A DNA stretch of 64,000 nt from CAVORB01 sp963698495. Its GTDB lineage: Bacteria > Pseudomonadota > Gammaproteobacteria > Chromatiales > Chromatiaceae. Each line of letters opens with the position of its first letter. The first letter of the stretch is position 1. The DNA lies in contig CAVORB010000005.1 of NCBI GenBank assembly GCA_963698495.1, forward strand, positions 162,940 through 226,939. The letters are read 5' to 3'. The notes under the pieces were generated by a model. It had not been told where the DNA came from, did no database searches, and saw nothing but the letters and a program-made list of their open reading frames with translations. Positions 44,775 to 56,801 of the stretch are shown piece after piece. A program made the translations under genes and the position numbers.

Positions 44775-46094
44775 TCAGGCTCCACCGCAAGCGACGCGCT
44801 GCGAGACAGCGGGCTCAACCAGCCGGTCCGCGAGTGCCTCGTTGCGGCTGAGGAGGCGCTCCAGCTCGACTCTCGGCACCAATACCTCGAGCTCCCATCC
44901 ACCCTCGTCGGTGGCACGATCGGACAACACCTGCGCATGCTCGAAGAACCAGCCGCGCAGCGCCCCTTCACCCGCATCCAGGGCGACTCGCCGATGAAGC
45001 CGCTCTCCGCGGAAATGCTCCGCCACCGCCTCCAGCAGGTCGCTCATCCCACGCCCGTTGTGCGCGGAGACCCAGACGCGGCGCACCCGGCCTTGTGCAT
45101 CACGCTCAACGCGCGGGACCGCATCCTCGATCAGATCGATCTTGTTGAACACCTGGATCTGGGGAACCCGATCGACCCCGATCTCGGCGAGCACCTCCTC
45201 CACGTCAGAGATGCTCCCATCGCGCCGCGCGCCGGCGGCGTCCACGACATGGAGCAGGAGGTCCGCGGTGCGCGTCTCCTCCAGGGTGGAGCGGAAGGCC
45301 GCAACCAGCTCGTGCGGAAGGTGGCTGATGAAACCCACGGTGTCGGCCAGGATCACCGCCCCGCAGTCCGGCAGCGCGAGCCGGCGCAGGGTCGGGTCCA
45401 GGGTGGCGAAAAGCTGATCGGCCTGATAAACACCGGCGCGGGTCAGGCGGTTGAACAGGGTCGACTTGCCCGCGTTGGTGTAACCGACCAAAGACACGGT
45501 CGGCAGCTCTGCCTTAGCGCGTGCCCGGCGGCCTTGCGACCGCTGGGAGACGATGCGCTCGAGGCGCTTGTTGAGCACCGAAATGCGCCGCGCGAGCAGG
45601 CGGCGGTCCGACTCGAGCTGGGTCTCGCCCGGCCCGCGCAGTCCAATGCCGCCCTTCTGGCGCTCCAAGTGGGTCCAACCCCGCACCAGGCGCGTGGAGA
45701 GATGCCTGAGCTGTGCAAGCTCGACCTGAAGCTTGCCTTCGAACGACCGGGCGCGCTGGGCAAAGATGTCGAGGATCAGCCCCGTGCGGTCGACCACCCT
45801 GCATTGCAGGTGGCGCTCCAGGTTGCGCTCCTGGGCGGGTGACAGCGCGTGGTCGAAGAGGACGAGCTCGGCGCGCTCCGTGTCCACCACGGACTTGAGC
45901 TCCTCAGCCTTGCCGGAACCGATGAACAGCCGCGGATCCGGCGCGCTGCGGCTGCCACCGACCGTCGCGACCACCTCGGCGCCGGCCGATTCCGCCAGAC
46001 TCCGGAACTCTCCGATCTGCTCGGGATCCGACGCTCCCCCCAGATCCAGGTGTACGAGCACCGCGCGCTCACCCGAGCTCGGTCGCTCAAACAC
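44775..46094 (-). CDS. hflX: GTPase HflX
   Basis: A 439-residue ribosome-associated GTPase that rescues stalled ribosomes. The N-terminal domain includes RNLERHLQCRVVDRTGLILD and a glycine-rich linker GIGLRGPGETQLESDRR. The G1 motif is VSLVGYTNAGKSTLFNRLTR, G3 DTVGFI, G4 NKID. It follows hfq by 91 bases. It is intact. Confidence 0.96.
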   Translation of the reverse strand: MFERPSSGERAVLVHLDLGGASDPEQIGEFRSLAESAGAEVVATVGGSRSAPDPRLFIGSGKAEELKSVVDTERAELVLFDHALSPAQERNLERHLQCRVVDRTGLILDIFAQRARSFEGKLQVELAQLRHLSTRLVRGWTHLERQKGGIGLRGPGETQLESDRRLLARRISVLNKRLERIVSQRSQGRRARAKAELPTVSLVGYTNAGKSTLFNRLTRAGVYQADQLFATLDPTLRRLALPDCGAVILADTVGFISHLPHELVAAFRSTLEETRTADLLLHVVDAAGARRDGSISDVEEVLAEIGVDRVPQIQVFNKIDLIEDAVPRVERDAQGRVRRVWVSAHNGRGMSDLLEAVAEHFRGERLHRRVALDAGEGALRGWFFEHAQVLSDRATDEGGWELEVLVPRVELERLLSRNEALADRLVEPAVSQRVACGGA

Positions 46095-46152
46095 GTCGGC
46101 TACCGGTAAGGCGGAAAGGCTTTGGCTGAATGATCAAGAATTGTTATCGGGA

Positions 46153-46179
46153 GCGGTGCGCCGCGGGGGCGCGCACCGC
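46153..46179. terminator. Hairpin between hfq and hflX
   Basis: A perfect nine-base inverted repeat (GCGGTGCGC and GCGCACCGC, loop of nine bases) lies just 3' of the hfq stop. No T-run follows on the minus strand, so it may be a partial terminator, attenuator or RNA-stability element rather than a full intrinsic terminator. Confidence 0.45.
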
Positions 46180-46185
46180 CAGTCG

Positions 46186-46440
46186 CTATGCGTTTCCGGG
46201 CTCGACCTGCCCGTCCGGGGCCACCGGCGGCAGCTTCACGTTGCGCGACGGCACAACGGTCGAAATAGCATGCTTGTAGATCATCTGACTGACGTTGTTC
46301 TTCAACAGAACCACGAACTGGTCGAAGGATTCGATCTGCCCCTGGAGCTTGATTCCGTTCACCAGGAAAATCGATACGGGAATCCGCTCTTTGCGCAGGG
46401 CGTTCAGGAACGGATCTTGAAGACTTTGCCCCTTGGACAT
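46186..46440 (-). CDS. hfq: RNA chaperone Hfq
   Basis: An 84-residue Sm-like protein. Sm1 is in QSLQDPFLNALRKERIPVSI and FLVNGIKLQGQIESFDQFVV, and Sm2 carries the KHAISTVVPSR motif. It pairs small RNAs with mRNAs. It lies after miaA and before hflX, the classic order. A GGAG ribosome site precedes it. It is intact. Confidence 0.97.
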   Translation of the reverse strand: MSKGQSLQDPFLNALRKERIPVSIFLVNGIKLQGQIESFDQFVVLLKNNVSQMIYKHAISTVVPSRNVKLPPVAPDGQVEPGNA

Positions 46441-46494
46441 GGGTTTTCTCCTTGTTGTAGTGCTTCGGGCCTACACAGTGGTCCGATAACCGGG

Positions 46495-47547
46495 TTAATG
46501 CGCTGTTTCCGAAAACGAGGTCGGGTTCGTCAGTCGAGCTCCGCGATAGACTAGCACAGGGGTCAGACTTTCTGCTCGCCACGAAACAAGCCGACGCCCC
46601 ATCAACTCCAGCGCCCGCTCGACGGGACGATGGCCGTCGACCAGCCAGTTGGTCTGGTTCTCGGCCCGGAGCCAGGTGTATTGGCGCTTCGCGAGTTGCC
46701 GGGTCGCGGCGATGCCGCGCTGCACCATCTCGTCGAAAGTATATTCCCCGAGCAGGTATTTCAACATTTGTCGATAACCGACGCAGCGCATCGCCGGCAG
46801 CCCGGTCGTGAGATCGCCGCGCGCCCACAAGGCCCGCACCTCGTCCTCGAACCCCAACTCCAGCATGTGCAGGAAACGCTGCTCGATCCGGTCATGCAGA
46901 ATGCCGCGGTTGTCCGGCGCGCGCACCAGCTTCAGCACCCGGTAAGGGAATCGGCGGTGCTCGGCGCCCTCGCGCAACAGCGCGCTCATCGGTCGCCCGG
47001 AGAGCTCGTAGACCTCCAGCGCCCGCTGGATGCGTTGGGGATCGTTCGGGTGCACGCGGCGGGCGGTCTCCGGGTCCACGGCGGCCAGGCGTCGGTGCAG
47101 CCCCGCCCAGCCCTCGCGTCCGCGCCTCGGCGTCGAGCCGCTCGCGCACCGTCCGGTCGGCGGCTGGCAGCGTCGAGAGCCCCTGCTGCAGGGCGCGAAA
47201 ATACAGCATGGTGCCGCCAACCAGCAGCGGGATCCTGCCCGCCGCGCTGATCTCGCCCATCTCGCGCAGGGCGTCCTCGCGAAAACGGGCCGCGGAATAG
47301 GATTCGGTTGGGTCGCAGATGTCGATCAGTCGGTGCGGAGCCGCGGCGAGCACCTCCGGGGTGGGCTTGGCGGTGCCGATGTCCATGCCTCGGTACACCA
47401 GGGCGGAATCCACGCTGACGATGTCGCAGGGAAACCGCGCCGCCAGCTCCACCGCCAGCTCGGTCTTGCCCGATGCGGTCGGACCCATCAGGAACACGGC
47501 CGGTGGGAGGCGCCCCTCCGAGCCCGGATTTTCCTCCGGCGGGCACA

Positions 47548-47548
<1 letters not shown>
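46495..47548 (-). CDS. miaA: tRNA dimethylallyltransferase (one frame break)
   Basis: This enzyme adds dimethylallyl to A37 of tRNAs reading UNN codons. The start at 47548 overlaps the mutL stop (ATGA). The P-loop is FLMGPTASGKTELAVELAAR, followed by IVSVDSALVYRGMDIGTAKP. An extra base near 47,120 breaks the frame; it resumes as REGWAGLHRRLAAVDPETAR and runs through GYRQMLKYLLGEYTFDEMVQ to 46495. Repaired length is about 350 residues, slightly longer than usual. The break is most likely a sequencing error. Confidence 0.92.
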
Positions 47549-49348
<1,800 letters not shown>

Positions 49349-49398
49349 CCGCGGATGGAAGCAAAAAGCCCGCGCCGGCGCAAGGCCGCTCCCGGTGC

Positions 49399-50712
49399 TC
49401 AGCTCTCCGGGATGGTCAGCACCTGACCGATGCGGATCTGATCGCCCTCGATGCTGTTGACGGTTCGCAGAGAGCTCAGGCTGACTCGATATTGGCGCGC
49501 GATCTCGCTCAGGGTGTCGCCATTGCCGATGACGTGCTTGCGCGCCGAGTCGTCCGAGGCCGCGAGCAGGGTGCCGGGCGGCGGATAGGCCTCGAAATAG
49601 GCCTTGATCCCGGCCAGAATCGCCTTCGCCATCTGCTGCTGATGGTCGGCGTTGCGCAGGCGCTTCTCCTCGTCCGGGTTGGAGATGAAGGCCGTCTCGA
49701 CCAGCATGGACGGGATGTCCGGGGCCTTCAGGACCACGAACCCGGCCTTCTGCACCCGGTTCTTGTGGACCTTGCCGACCTTGTTGAGACTGGCGAGGAC
49801 CCTATTTGCGGCCAGGCCGCTGTGCTCGAGCGTGGCGTTCTGGGTCATGTCCAGGAGCACGGTGACCAGATCGCTGTTCTCGGCCACATCGATGCCCCCG
49901 ATGAGATCGGCACTGTTCTCCTTGTCTGCCAGCCACTTCGCGGCCTCGCTGCTGGCGCCGCGGTGGGATAGGGTGTAGACGGAGGAACCGCGAACCCGCG
50001 GGTCGTTGAAGGCATCCGCGTGAATCGAGACGAACAAGTCCGCCTGGTGCTTGCGCGCCAGCTCGGTGCGCTTGCGAAGGCTGACGAAGTAGTCGCCGTC
50101 GCGGATCAGCACCGGGCGCATGCCGCGCTCCTTCTCGACCAGGTTCGACAGCTTGCGGGCGATGGCCATGGTGATCTGCTTCTCCCGCGTGCCTGCCGCC
50201 CCGATGGCGCCGGGGTCCTCTCCGCCGTGTCCCGCATCGATGGCGATCACCACCTCCCTCGCCTTCTTGGGCGCCGTGCGCACCGAAAGGTGCTGGCCCT
50301 TTCCGTTCGCCGCCCCCGTGGCCGTCCCTTTCGGCGTCAGGTCCACCACCAGACGGTGGCCGAACTGGTCGTTGGGCTCGAGCATGAAGCTCTTGGCCCG
50401 CACCGGTTGCTTGAGATCGAGCACCAGACGCAGGTCGTCCCCGGCGCGGATGCCGCTGCGCACGCCGCTGAGCAGGGGTTCGTCGGCCTCGACCACGGGG
50501 AGCTTGGCGGTCAGGCGCGCATCGGGAATGTCAACGACCAACCGGTCAGGATTTTCGAGCGAGAAGACCTTGTGCGTCACGGCGGCAGCCGTATCGACCA
50601 CCAGCTGCGTGTGGTCGGGCGCCGTCCAGATGCGAGCGTTGCGCACCTCGACCTGTTGCGCCGACAGGGAGGTAGAGACCAGGATCAGAAATGTCGCGAT
50701 GATGGTTCTCAT
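49399..50712 (-). CDS. N-acetylmuramoyl-L-alanine amidase (AmiB/AmiC type, LysM)
   Basis: The start at 50712 (MRTIIATFLILVSTSLSAQQ) gives a signal peptide; the open frame continues upstream but without coding features. An AMIN domain covers roughly residues 25-130. The zinc amidase_3 domain begins VVIAIDAGHGGEDPGAIGAA with further ligands in DLFVSIHADAFNDPRVRGSS and the catalytic Glu in SMLVETAFISNPDEEKRLRN. A C-terminal LysM (VIGNGDTLSEIARQYRVSLS) binds peptidoglycan. The enzyme acts in the periplasm in daughter-cell separation. It is upstream of mutL as usual. It is intact. Confidence 0.93.
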   Translation of the reverse strand: MRTIIATFLILVSTSLSAQQVEVRNARIWTAPDHTQLVVDTAAAVTHKVFSLENPDRLVVDIPDARLTAKLPVVEADEPLLSGVRSGIRAGDDLRLVLDLKQPVRAKSFMLEPNDQFGHRLVVDLTPKGTATGAANGKGQHLSVRTAPKKAREVVIAIDAGHGGEDPGAIGAAGTREKQITMAIARKLSNLVEKERGMRPVLIRDGDYFVSLRKRTELARKHQADLFVSIHADAFNDPRVRGSSVYTLSHRGASSEAAKWLADKENSADLIGGIDVAENSDLVTVLLDMTQNATLEHSGLAANRVLASLNKVGKVHKNRVQKAGFVVLKAPDIPSMLVETAFISNPDEEKRLRNADHQQQMAKAILAGIKAYFEAYPPPGTLLAASDDSARKHVIGNGDTLSEIARQYRVSLSSLRTVNSIEGDQIRIGQVLTIPES

Positions 50713-50870
50713 GGCTGGGCCGCGACCGGGCGTCTCACTCGGGAAAGTTGCGTAAAAAGATAGCACCTGAGAGAAGATCTTTCCAATAAAAAACTGGGAA
50801 TTAGGTCCGGTTTTTAAACCTTTGCAGTGATCTTGTTGCGCAAATGCGACGATCCCGCGAGCCCGCCTCG

Positions 50871-52010
50871 TCAGAAACGCCGCTCCCTGTCCACCCACAG
50901 CCAGGCCGCGAGCCAACCGAGCCCCGCCGCGGCCGCCGAGAACCCGAAGGTGACCGCGGCGCCCGCGCTGGTCCACAGGACGCCGCTCGCGAGGCTGCCC
51001 GCCGCCCCGCCGGCGCCGAAGCTCAAGCTGCTGTACAGGGCCTGACCGCGTCCCTGCGTCCGACCGGTGAAATAGTGATGGACCAGGTGGATGGCCGAGG
51101 CGTGGAATGCGCCGAAGGTCGCGGCGTGCAGCGCCTGGGCCACGATCTGCACCCAAAGGATGTCGACGAAGTTACCGATCAGCAGCCAGCGCGCCGAGGC
51201 CAGGGCGAGACTGGCGAGCAGGACCCCGCGCGCGCCGAAGCGCTCCAGAAACCAATGCATGCGCAGGAACAGCGCCACCTCCATCGTCACCCCCCAGGCC
51301 CAGAGGGCACCGACCTGGGCGCTCGAGTAACCCGCCTCCGTCAGATGGATGGAGTAGAAGGCGTAGTAGGAGCCATGGCTCATCTGCATCAGAAAGCAGC
51401 TCGCGAGATAGGCCGCGATCTCCGGGCGCCGGATCTGACTGAATACGGATGCGGAGGACTGGTCCCCGTGAGGCCGCGTGATGTCTGGGACCACCAGGCT
51501 GCTGAGCCAGATGCCGACGAAGATCACCAGCACCACCTGGGGCACGACCGAGGTCCCGCTGCGCTCGATGATCTCGCCGAGGGCGAGCACCGCCAGGATG
51601 AAGCCCACGGAGCCCCACAGCCGGATGGTGGCGTAATGGCGGATGCGGCTGCCGAGATGATTGAAGGTGATCACCTCCATCTGCGGCAGCGATGCGTTCC
51701 AGAAGAAGCTGAACAGGACCATCACCAGCGCCATACCCCAGAAGCCCTGGGCGAAGAAGATCCCGGCGAAGATCAGGAAGGAGAGCAAGGACGCAAGCCT
51801 GACGATGGGCATGCGCGAGTCCACCTGGTCGCCGATCCAGCCCCAGACGTTGGGCGCGACGATCTTGGTGCCCATGAGGATCGCCATGAGCTGTCCGATG
51901 GCGACCGGGGAGAAGCCCCGATCCTGCAGATACAGGCCCCAGAACGGGACCAGCGCACCGAGGGCGGCGAAGTAGAAGAAGTAGAAGCCGGACAGGCGCC
52001 AATAAGGCAT
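50871..52010 (-). CDS. MFS transporter, HcaT/MFS_1-like
   Basis: A 379-residue carrier with about 12 hydrophobic helices. The N-terminus (MPYWRLSGFYFFYFAALGAL then VPFWGLYLQDRGFSPVAIGQ) matches the phenylpropionate-permease-like MFS_1 group found in many proteobacteria. The substrate is unknown. It ends 159 bases before the amidase start; no gene is seen in that gap. It is intact. Confidence 0.87.
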   Translation of the reverse strand: MPYWRLSGFYFFYFAALGALVPFWGLYLQDRGFSPVAIGQLMAILMGTKIVAPNVWGWIGDQVDSRMPIVRLASLLSFLIFAGIFFAQGFWGMALVMVLFSFFWNASLPQMEVITFNHLGSRIRHYATIRLWGSVGFILAVLALGEIIERSGTSVVPQVVLVIFVGIWLSSLVVPDITRPHGDQSSASVFSQIRRPEIAAYLASCFLMQMSHGSYYAFYSIHLTEAGYSSAQVGALWAWGVTMEVALFLRMHWFLERFGARGVLLASLALASARWLLIGNFVDILWVQIVAQALHAATFGAFHASAIHLVHHYFTGRTQGRGQALYSSLSFGAGGAAGSLASGVLWTSAGAAVTFGFSAAAAGLGWLAAWLWVDRERRF

Positions 52011-52106
52011 GAAGCAGCGCTGATGTGGTGGTGCTGAAGTAACCCGTCAGAGCCCGAATCAGCACGCGCCCGCGCTCTTCGGCGCGACGTTCGTGCGGCG
52101 AGCCCC

Positions 52107-53209
52107 CTACTCGGCCCGAGGCGGGACGCGAGGCGTGCCGGGCCGAACCTCCGCGTTCTGACCGCGATGGCGCAGCCAGTGGTCCATCAGCACCATCGCC
52201 AGCATGGCCTCGGCGATGGGAGTGGCGCGGATACCGACGCAGGGGTCGTGGCGGCCGGTGGTCACGATCTCGGTCGGCCTCCCCTCGGCGTCGATGGTCC
52301 TGCCGGGGAGCCGGATGCTCGAGGTTGCCTTGAGCGCGATGCGGGCGACGATGTCCTGGCCGCTGGAGATGCCACCCAGCACGCCGCCGGCGTTGTTGCC
52401 GAGGAAACCGCTCTGGCGACATCTCGTCGCGGTGCTCGCTCCCCTTCTGCTCGACGCAGGCGAAGCCGGCACCGATCTCGACCCCCTTGACCGCGTTGAT
52501 GCTCATGAGCGCGTGCGCGATGTCCGCATCCAGGCGGTCGAAGACCGGCTCCCCCAGCCCGGGCGGGACGCCCTCGGCCACCACCGTCACCTCCGCCCCG
52601 ATCGAGTCCCCGGACTTGCGCAGGGCGTCCATGTAGGACTCCATCTCGGGTACCGCCTCCGCGTCCGGGCAGAAGAAGGGGTTCTGCTCGACCTCGCTCC
52701 CAGTCGAACCCGCGCGGCCGGATCGGCCCGAGCCGGGACAGGTAGCCGCGAATCCGGATGCCGAGCTCGTCGCGCAGGTACTTCTTGGCGATGCCGCCCG
52801 CAGCGACACGGATGGCCGTCTCGCGGGCGGAGGAGCGGCCTCCGCCGCGGTAGTCCCGCACCCCGTACTTCATGGTGTAGGTGTAGTCGGCGTGACCGGG
52901 TCGGAACTTGGCGGCGATCTCCGAGTAGTCCTTGGAGCGCTGGTCCTCGTTGTGGATCAGCAGCCCGATGGGGGTGCCCGTCGTCACGCCCTCGAACACC
53001 CCGGAGAGAATCTGGACGCGGTCCGACTCGCGTCGCTGGGTGGTGTGGCGGGACTTGCCGGGACGCCGGCGGTCGAGATCCAGCTGCAGGTCCGTCTCGC
53101 TGAGGGCGAGACCCGGCGGGCATCCGTCCACGATGCCGCCGATGGCGGGCCCGTGGCTCTCACCGAAGGTGGTGGTGACGAAGAGCTTGCCGAAGCTGTT
53201 GCCGGACAT
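52107..53209 (-). CDS. aroC: Chorismate synthase (two frame breaks)
   Basis: The last shikimate-pathway enzyme, FMN-dependent. It starts MSGNSFGKLFVTTTFGESHG with the active-site His in GESHGPAIGG. An extra G near 52,705 breaks the frame after PRGFDW; it resumes SEVEQNPFFCPDAEAVPEME. An extra C near 52,415 breaks it again within the RDEM motif; it resumes GFLGNNAGGVLGGISSGQDI and ends PGTPRVPPRAE. Both breaks are repaired by single-base removal, giving about 366 residues. Since this is normally an indispensable gene, sequencing error is the best explanation. Confidence 0.93.
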
Positions 53210-53298
53210 CGCTTTCCCGCTTCACTGTGCAGATAAAGGACAACGGCCGGGCGGAAACACCCGGCCGCGATCGGGGCTCCCTGCCCTTCGCCACGGCC

Positions 53299-54655
53299 TC
53301 AGTTCGTCGGCGGCGGCACCATATCGGCGCTGTTCAGCCAGGCGTTGCCCTTGGCCAGCACGTCGCGGCTCAAGGTGCTGGTCGCCTGGTGTATCTTCAC
53401 GCCGTTGATGATGTAGGCATAACGCGCGACCAGATAGTCGAACTCGGCCTGAAACATGTTGCGCTGGGCGTTGAGCACGTCCACCTGGGTACGGGTACCG
53501 ACGTCCAGCCCCGCCTGGGTTGACTCGAGCGCGCTGCGGGCGGAAACGACGGCCGCCTGGCGCGCCTGCACGTCGCTGATGCTGGAGAGGATGCCGCGGA
53601 AGGCGTCCTTCACGTTGTTGATGACCAGGCGGCGGGTCTGGTCGAGCCGGTCCTGGGCAGCACGGTAGTCGTAGCCGGCCTGCCGGGTGCGGGAGGTGAT
53701 CAGGCCGCCCTGGTAGATGGGAATGTTCACGTTGAGGCTGACGAAGGCGGTGTCGCGATCGGTCCCGAACTCGGCCTCGCTGCGGAAAACGTCGTAGCCG
53801 GCCTGCAGGTCGAGCGTGGGCAGGTGGCCGGCGCGCTCGATGTCGATACTCTTCTCGGCGCTCTGGGCCTGCTCCCGGGCGGCGATGATAGCGTAATTGT
53901 TTTGCAGGGCCGTCTGCGCCCACTGGTCGATGTCGTTGGGCTGCGGCGGCGTGAGGGGGAGCTTGTCCCCTAAGCGCGCCAGTGGAACGCTGACGGGGCC
54001 CACGATCCGGCGCAGGGCCTCCCAGGCATTGTTCAGCAAATTCTTGGCAGTGATCACGTCCGCACGGGAGCGGTCGTAGGCCGCCTGGCTCTCGTTGACG
54101 TCGGTGATGGCGACCAACCCGACCTCGAAGCGCTGATTGGACTGCTCGAGCTGGCGCTCGTTGGCGAGCTGCAGCGACTCCTGCACACGTACCAGGTCGG
54201 AGGCGCGCAACACGTCGAAATAGGCCTCGGTGGTGCGCACCATGAGCTCGATCTGTGCATCCCGGTACTGCGCCTCGGCGGCGGCGATCGTATCGTTGGT
54301 CTGGTCGAGCCTGATCCAGTCGCCGCGGTTGTAGATCGACTGCGAGACCGCCGCGGTGAGGCCCCGGCTGCTGTAGGTGTCGCTGCGCCGAATGGTAGAG
54401 TTGGTCAGTGAGCTGCGCCCTTTGGTGTCGTCATTCTGGTAGGTCAGATCGCCGGTCACACCGAAGCTCGGCAGCAGCAGGGAACGCGCCTGGGGTTTGA
54501 CCTCGCGGGTCGCGAACAGAATCTGCTCCTGCTCGCGCAGCACGGGGTCGCTCTGCACCGCGAGGTCGTAGATCTGGATCAGGTCCTCGCTGAAAGCCGG
54601 TGCCTGCGTAGCCGGCCGCGATGACGGCGACGATTCCGAGTAGTCGTGTGCGCAT
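53299..54655 (-). CDS. tolC: TolC-family outer membrane efflux protein (frame break in signal peptide)
   Basis: From ATG 54655 the signal peptide reads MRTRLLGIVAVIAAGYA. An extra G near 54,605 shifts the frame, which resumes APAFSEDLIQIYDLAVQSDP. The two outer-membrane efflux repeats include TEAYFDVLRASDLVRVQESL with the later repeat DAFRGILSSISDVQARQAAV, and the protein ends LNSADMVPPPTN. Length is about 450 residues. It forms the outer-membrane channel for tripartite or type I export. It lies divergent to an ABC exporter, a possible partner. Confidence 0.9.
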
Positions 54656-54960
54656 TTGAAATGGCCCCGCCGTGACGGCATCTGGGTGGAGTCGGATGAA
54701 TGAGACCGGGCGATTATAGGCGAGCGGGTTTTCGATACTCAACGACAGCCGCGGCGATTCCTCGTTTTCGACCGATCCCGGGTTTTGGCATCCTGGCCAA
54801 GGCTTAGGAGCGGATACTCAGGCTTCCGGTGAAGAGGACGCGCAGGCCCACTCCCGGACACATCCAGCGCACGGCCCTGGCGGGCGAGCTTCGCGCCATA
54901 GAACCGGAATCGCCATGACGACACGTAACCTCGAAGCCCGTTCTCGCCGATGCCGAGCAT
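54656..54960. other. Divergent promoter region tolC/ABC exporter
   Basis: About 305 bases between divergent tolC and an ABC exporter. No gene is evident. It should hold promoters for both; I could not identify convincing -35/-10 pairs or an operator. Confidence 0.4.
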
Positions 54961-56794
54961 GTGCCTCTCGCGCCACGGCGACCTCCCGGCGGAGCGACGA
55001 TCCCTCGCCCGCGCGAGAAACCCTACGACTGGCACGACCTGGCGCAGATGGTCCTCGATCACCGGCGCGAGTTCGTGCTGGCGAACGTCATCGCCATCCT
55101 CGGTGCCCTGGTCAGCGTGCCGGTGCCGCTGCTGATTCCCCTGCTGGTCGACGAGGTGCTGCTCGGCAAGCCCGGGACGGCCGTCGCGGCCATGAACCGC
55201 ATCTTTCCCGAGGCCTGGCACGGCCCCGTGCTCTACATCCTGGCGATCCTCCTGCTTACGCTCCTGCTCAGGATGATCGGGCTCGCGCTCGCCGTCTGGC
55301 AGACGCGCCAGTTCACCGCCGTCTCCAAGGACGTCATCTTCCGCATCCGCCGCGACCTGCTGGCACGCCTGCAGCGCGTCTCCATGGCGGAGTACGAGAC
55401 CCTGGGCAGCGGCAAGGTGGCCTCGCACCTGGTGACGGATCTCGACGCGGTCGACCAGTTCGTCGGCAGCGCGACCGCCAAGTTCCTGGTGGCGGTGCTC
55501 TCGATCCTGGGCACCGCGATCGTGCTCCTGTGGATGCACTGGCAGCTCGCGCTCTTCATCCTGTTCCTGAATCCGCTGGTGATCTACGTGACCACCGTCT
55601 TCGGGCGCCGGGTCAAGGAGCTCAAGCGCCGCGAGAACGCCGCCTACGAGGTCTTCCAGGACTCCCTCGCCGAGACCCTGAACGCCATCCAGCAGATCCG
55701 CGCCAGCAACCGGGAGCGCTACTACCTGCGGCGCATCATCGGCAAGGCCGACGAGATCCGCGCCTACTCCACCGCTTACACCTGGAAGAGCGATGCCGGC
55801 AACCGGCTCTCGTTCGCCGTCTTTCTGTTCGGTTTCGATCTCTTCCGCGCCGTCAGCATGCTGATGGTGCTGTTCTCGGACCTCACCATCGGCCAGATGC
55901 TGGCGGTGTTCGCCTACCTCTGGTTCATGATGGGGCCGGTGCAGGAGGTGTTGGGCATCCAGTACGCCTACCACGGGGCCAGCGCCGCGCTCAACCGCAT
56001 CAACCGGCTGTTGACGATCCACCTGGAGCCCGCCTATCCCCACCGGAAGAACCCGTTCGAGCACAAGCGCACGGTCTCCGTGGAGCTCAGGGACGTGCGC
56101 TTCGCCTACGGAGACGGACTACCGGTGCTCGACGGGGTGTCCTTGCGCATCGAGCCCGGCGAGAAGGTCGCCTTCGTCGGGCGCGAGCGGGGGCGGCAAG
56201 ACCACCCTGGTGCAGATCCTGATCGGCCTCTACCCCGCCACCACCGGCCTCATCCTCTACGACGGGGTCCCGGTACAGGAGATCGGCATGGAGGTGGTCC
56301 GCGACAACGTGGCCACGGTGCTCCAGCACCCGGCGCTGTTCAACGACACGGTGCGCATGAACCTGACCCTGGGGCGGGAGGTCACCGACGCCGAGCTGTG
56401 GCACGCGCTGGAGGTGGCGCAGCTCGAGGACACGGTGCGCGAGCTCGATCAGGGGCTCGACACCATGGTCGGGCGCGGGGGCATCCGGCTCTCCGGCGGC
56501 CAGCGCCAGCGTCTGGCCGTGGCGCGCATGGTGCTCTCGGACCCGCGTGTGGTGATCCTGGACGAGGCGACCTCGGCGCTGGACACCGAGACCGAGGGAC
56601 GCCTGCACCGGGCGCTCGCCGAGTTCCTCGCCGGGCGCACCACCATCATCATCGCCCACCGCCTGAGCGCGGTGCGGCAGGCCGACCGGGTGCTGGTGTT
56701 CGAGGACGGGCGCATCGTCGAGCAGGGCCGCCACGAGGAGCTGATCGACAGCGCGGGGCTGTACGCGGCCCTCTACGGCCGCCAGACACCCTGA
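54961..56794 (+). CDS. ABC exporter, fused permease-ATPase (frame break at Walker A)
   Basis: A half-transporter of about 610 residues, possible GTG start 54961. The six-helix permease covers FVLANVIAILGALVSVPVPL through LMVLFSDLTIGQMLAVFAYL. The ATPase begins VELRDVRFAYGDGLPVLDGV. One extra base near 56,188 breaks the frame in the Walker A (VGRSGGGKTTLVQI after repair). The signature IRLSGGQRQRLAVARMVLSD and Walker B VVILDEATSALD follow. The substrate is unknown: MsbA-like lipid or drug export, or export of the lasso peptide made 1.7 kb downstream. The last residues RQTP are followed by the next start within eight bases. Confidence 0.88.
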
Positions 56795-56801
56795 GGTTGC
56801 G

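Noticed and set aside
51172..52809. A 545-codon open frame spanning aroC and the MFS gene.
   Set aside because: It follows aroC for about 100 codons, then runs out of frame through the MFS transporter, whose own frame is intact.
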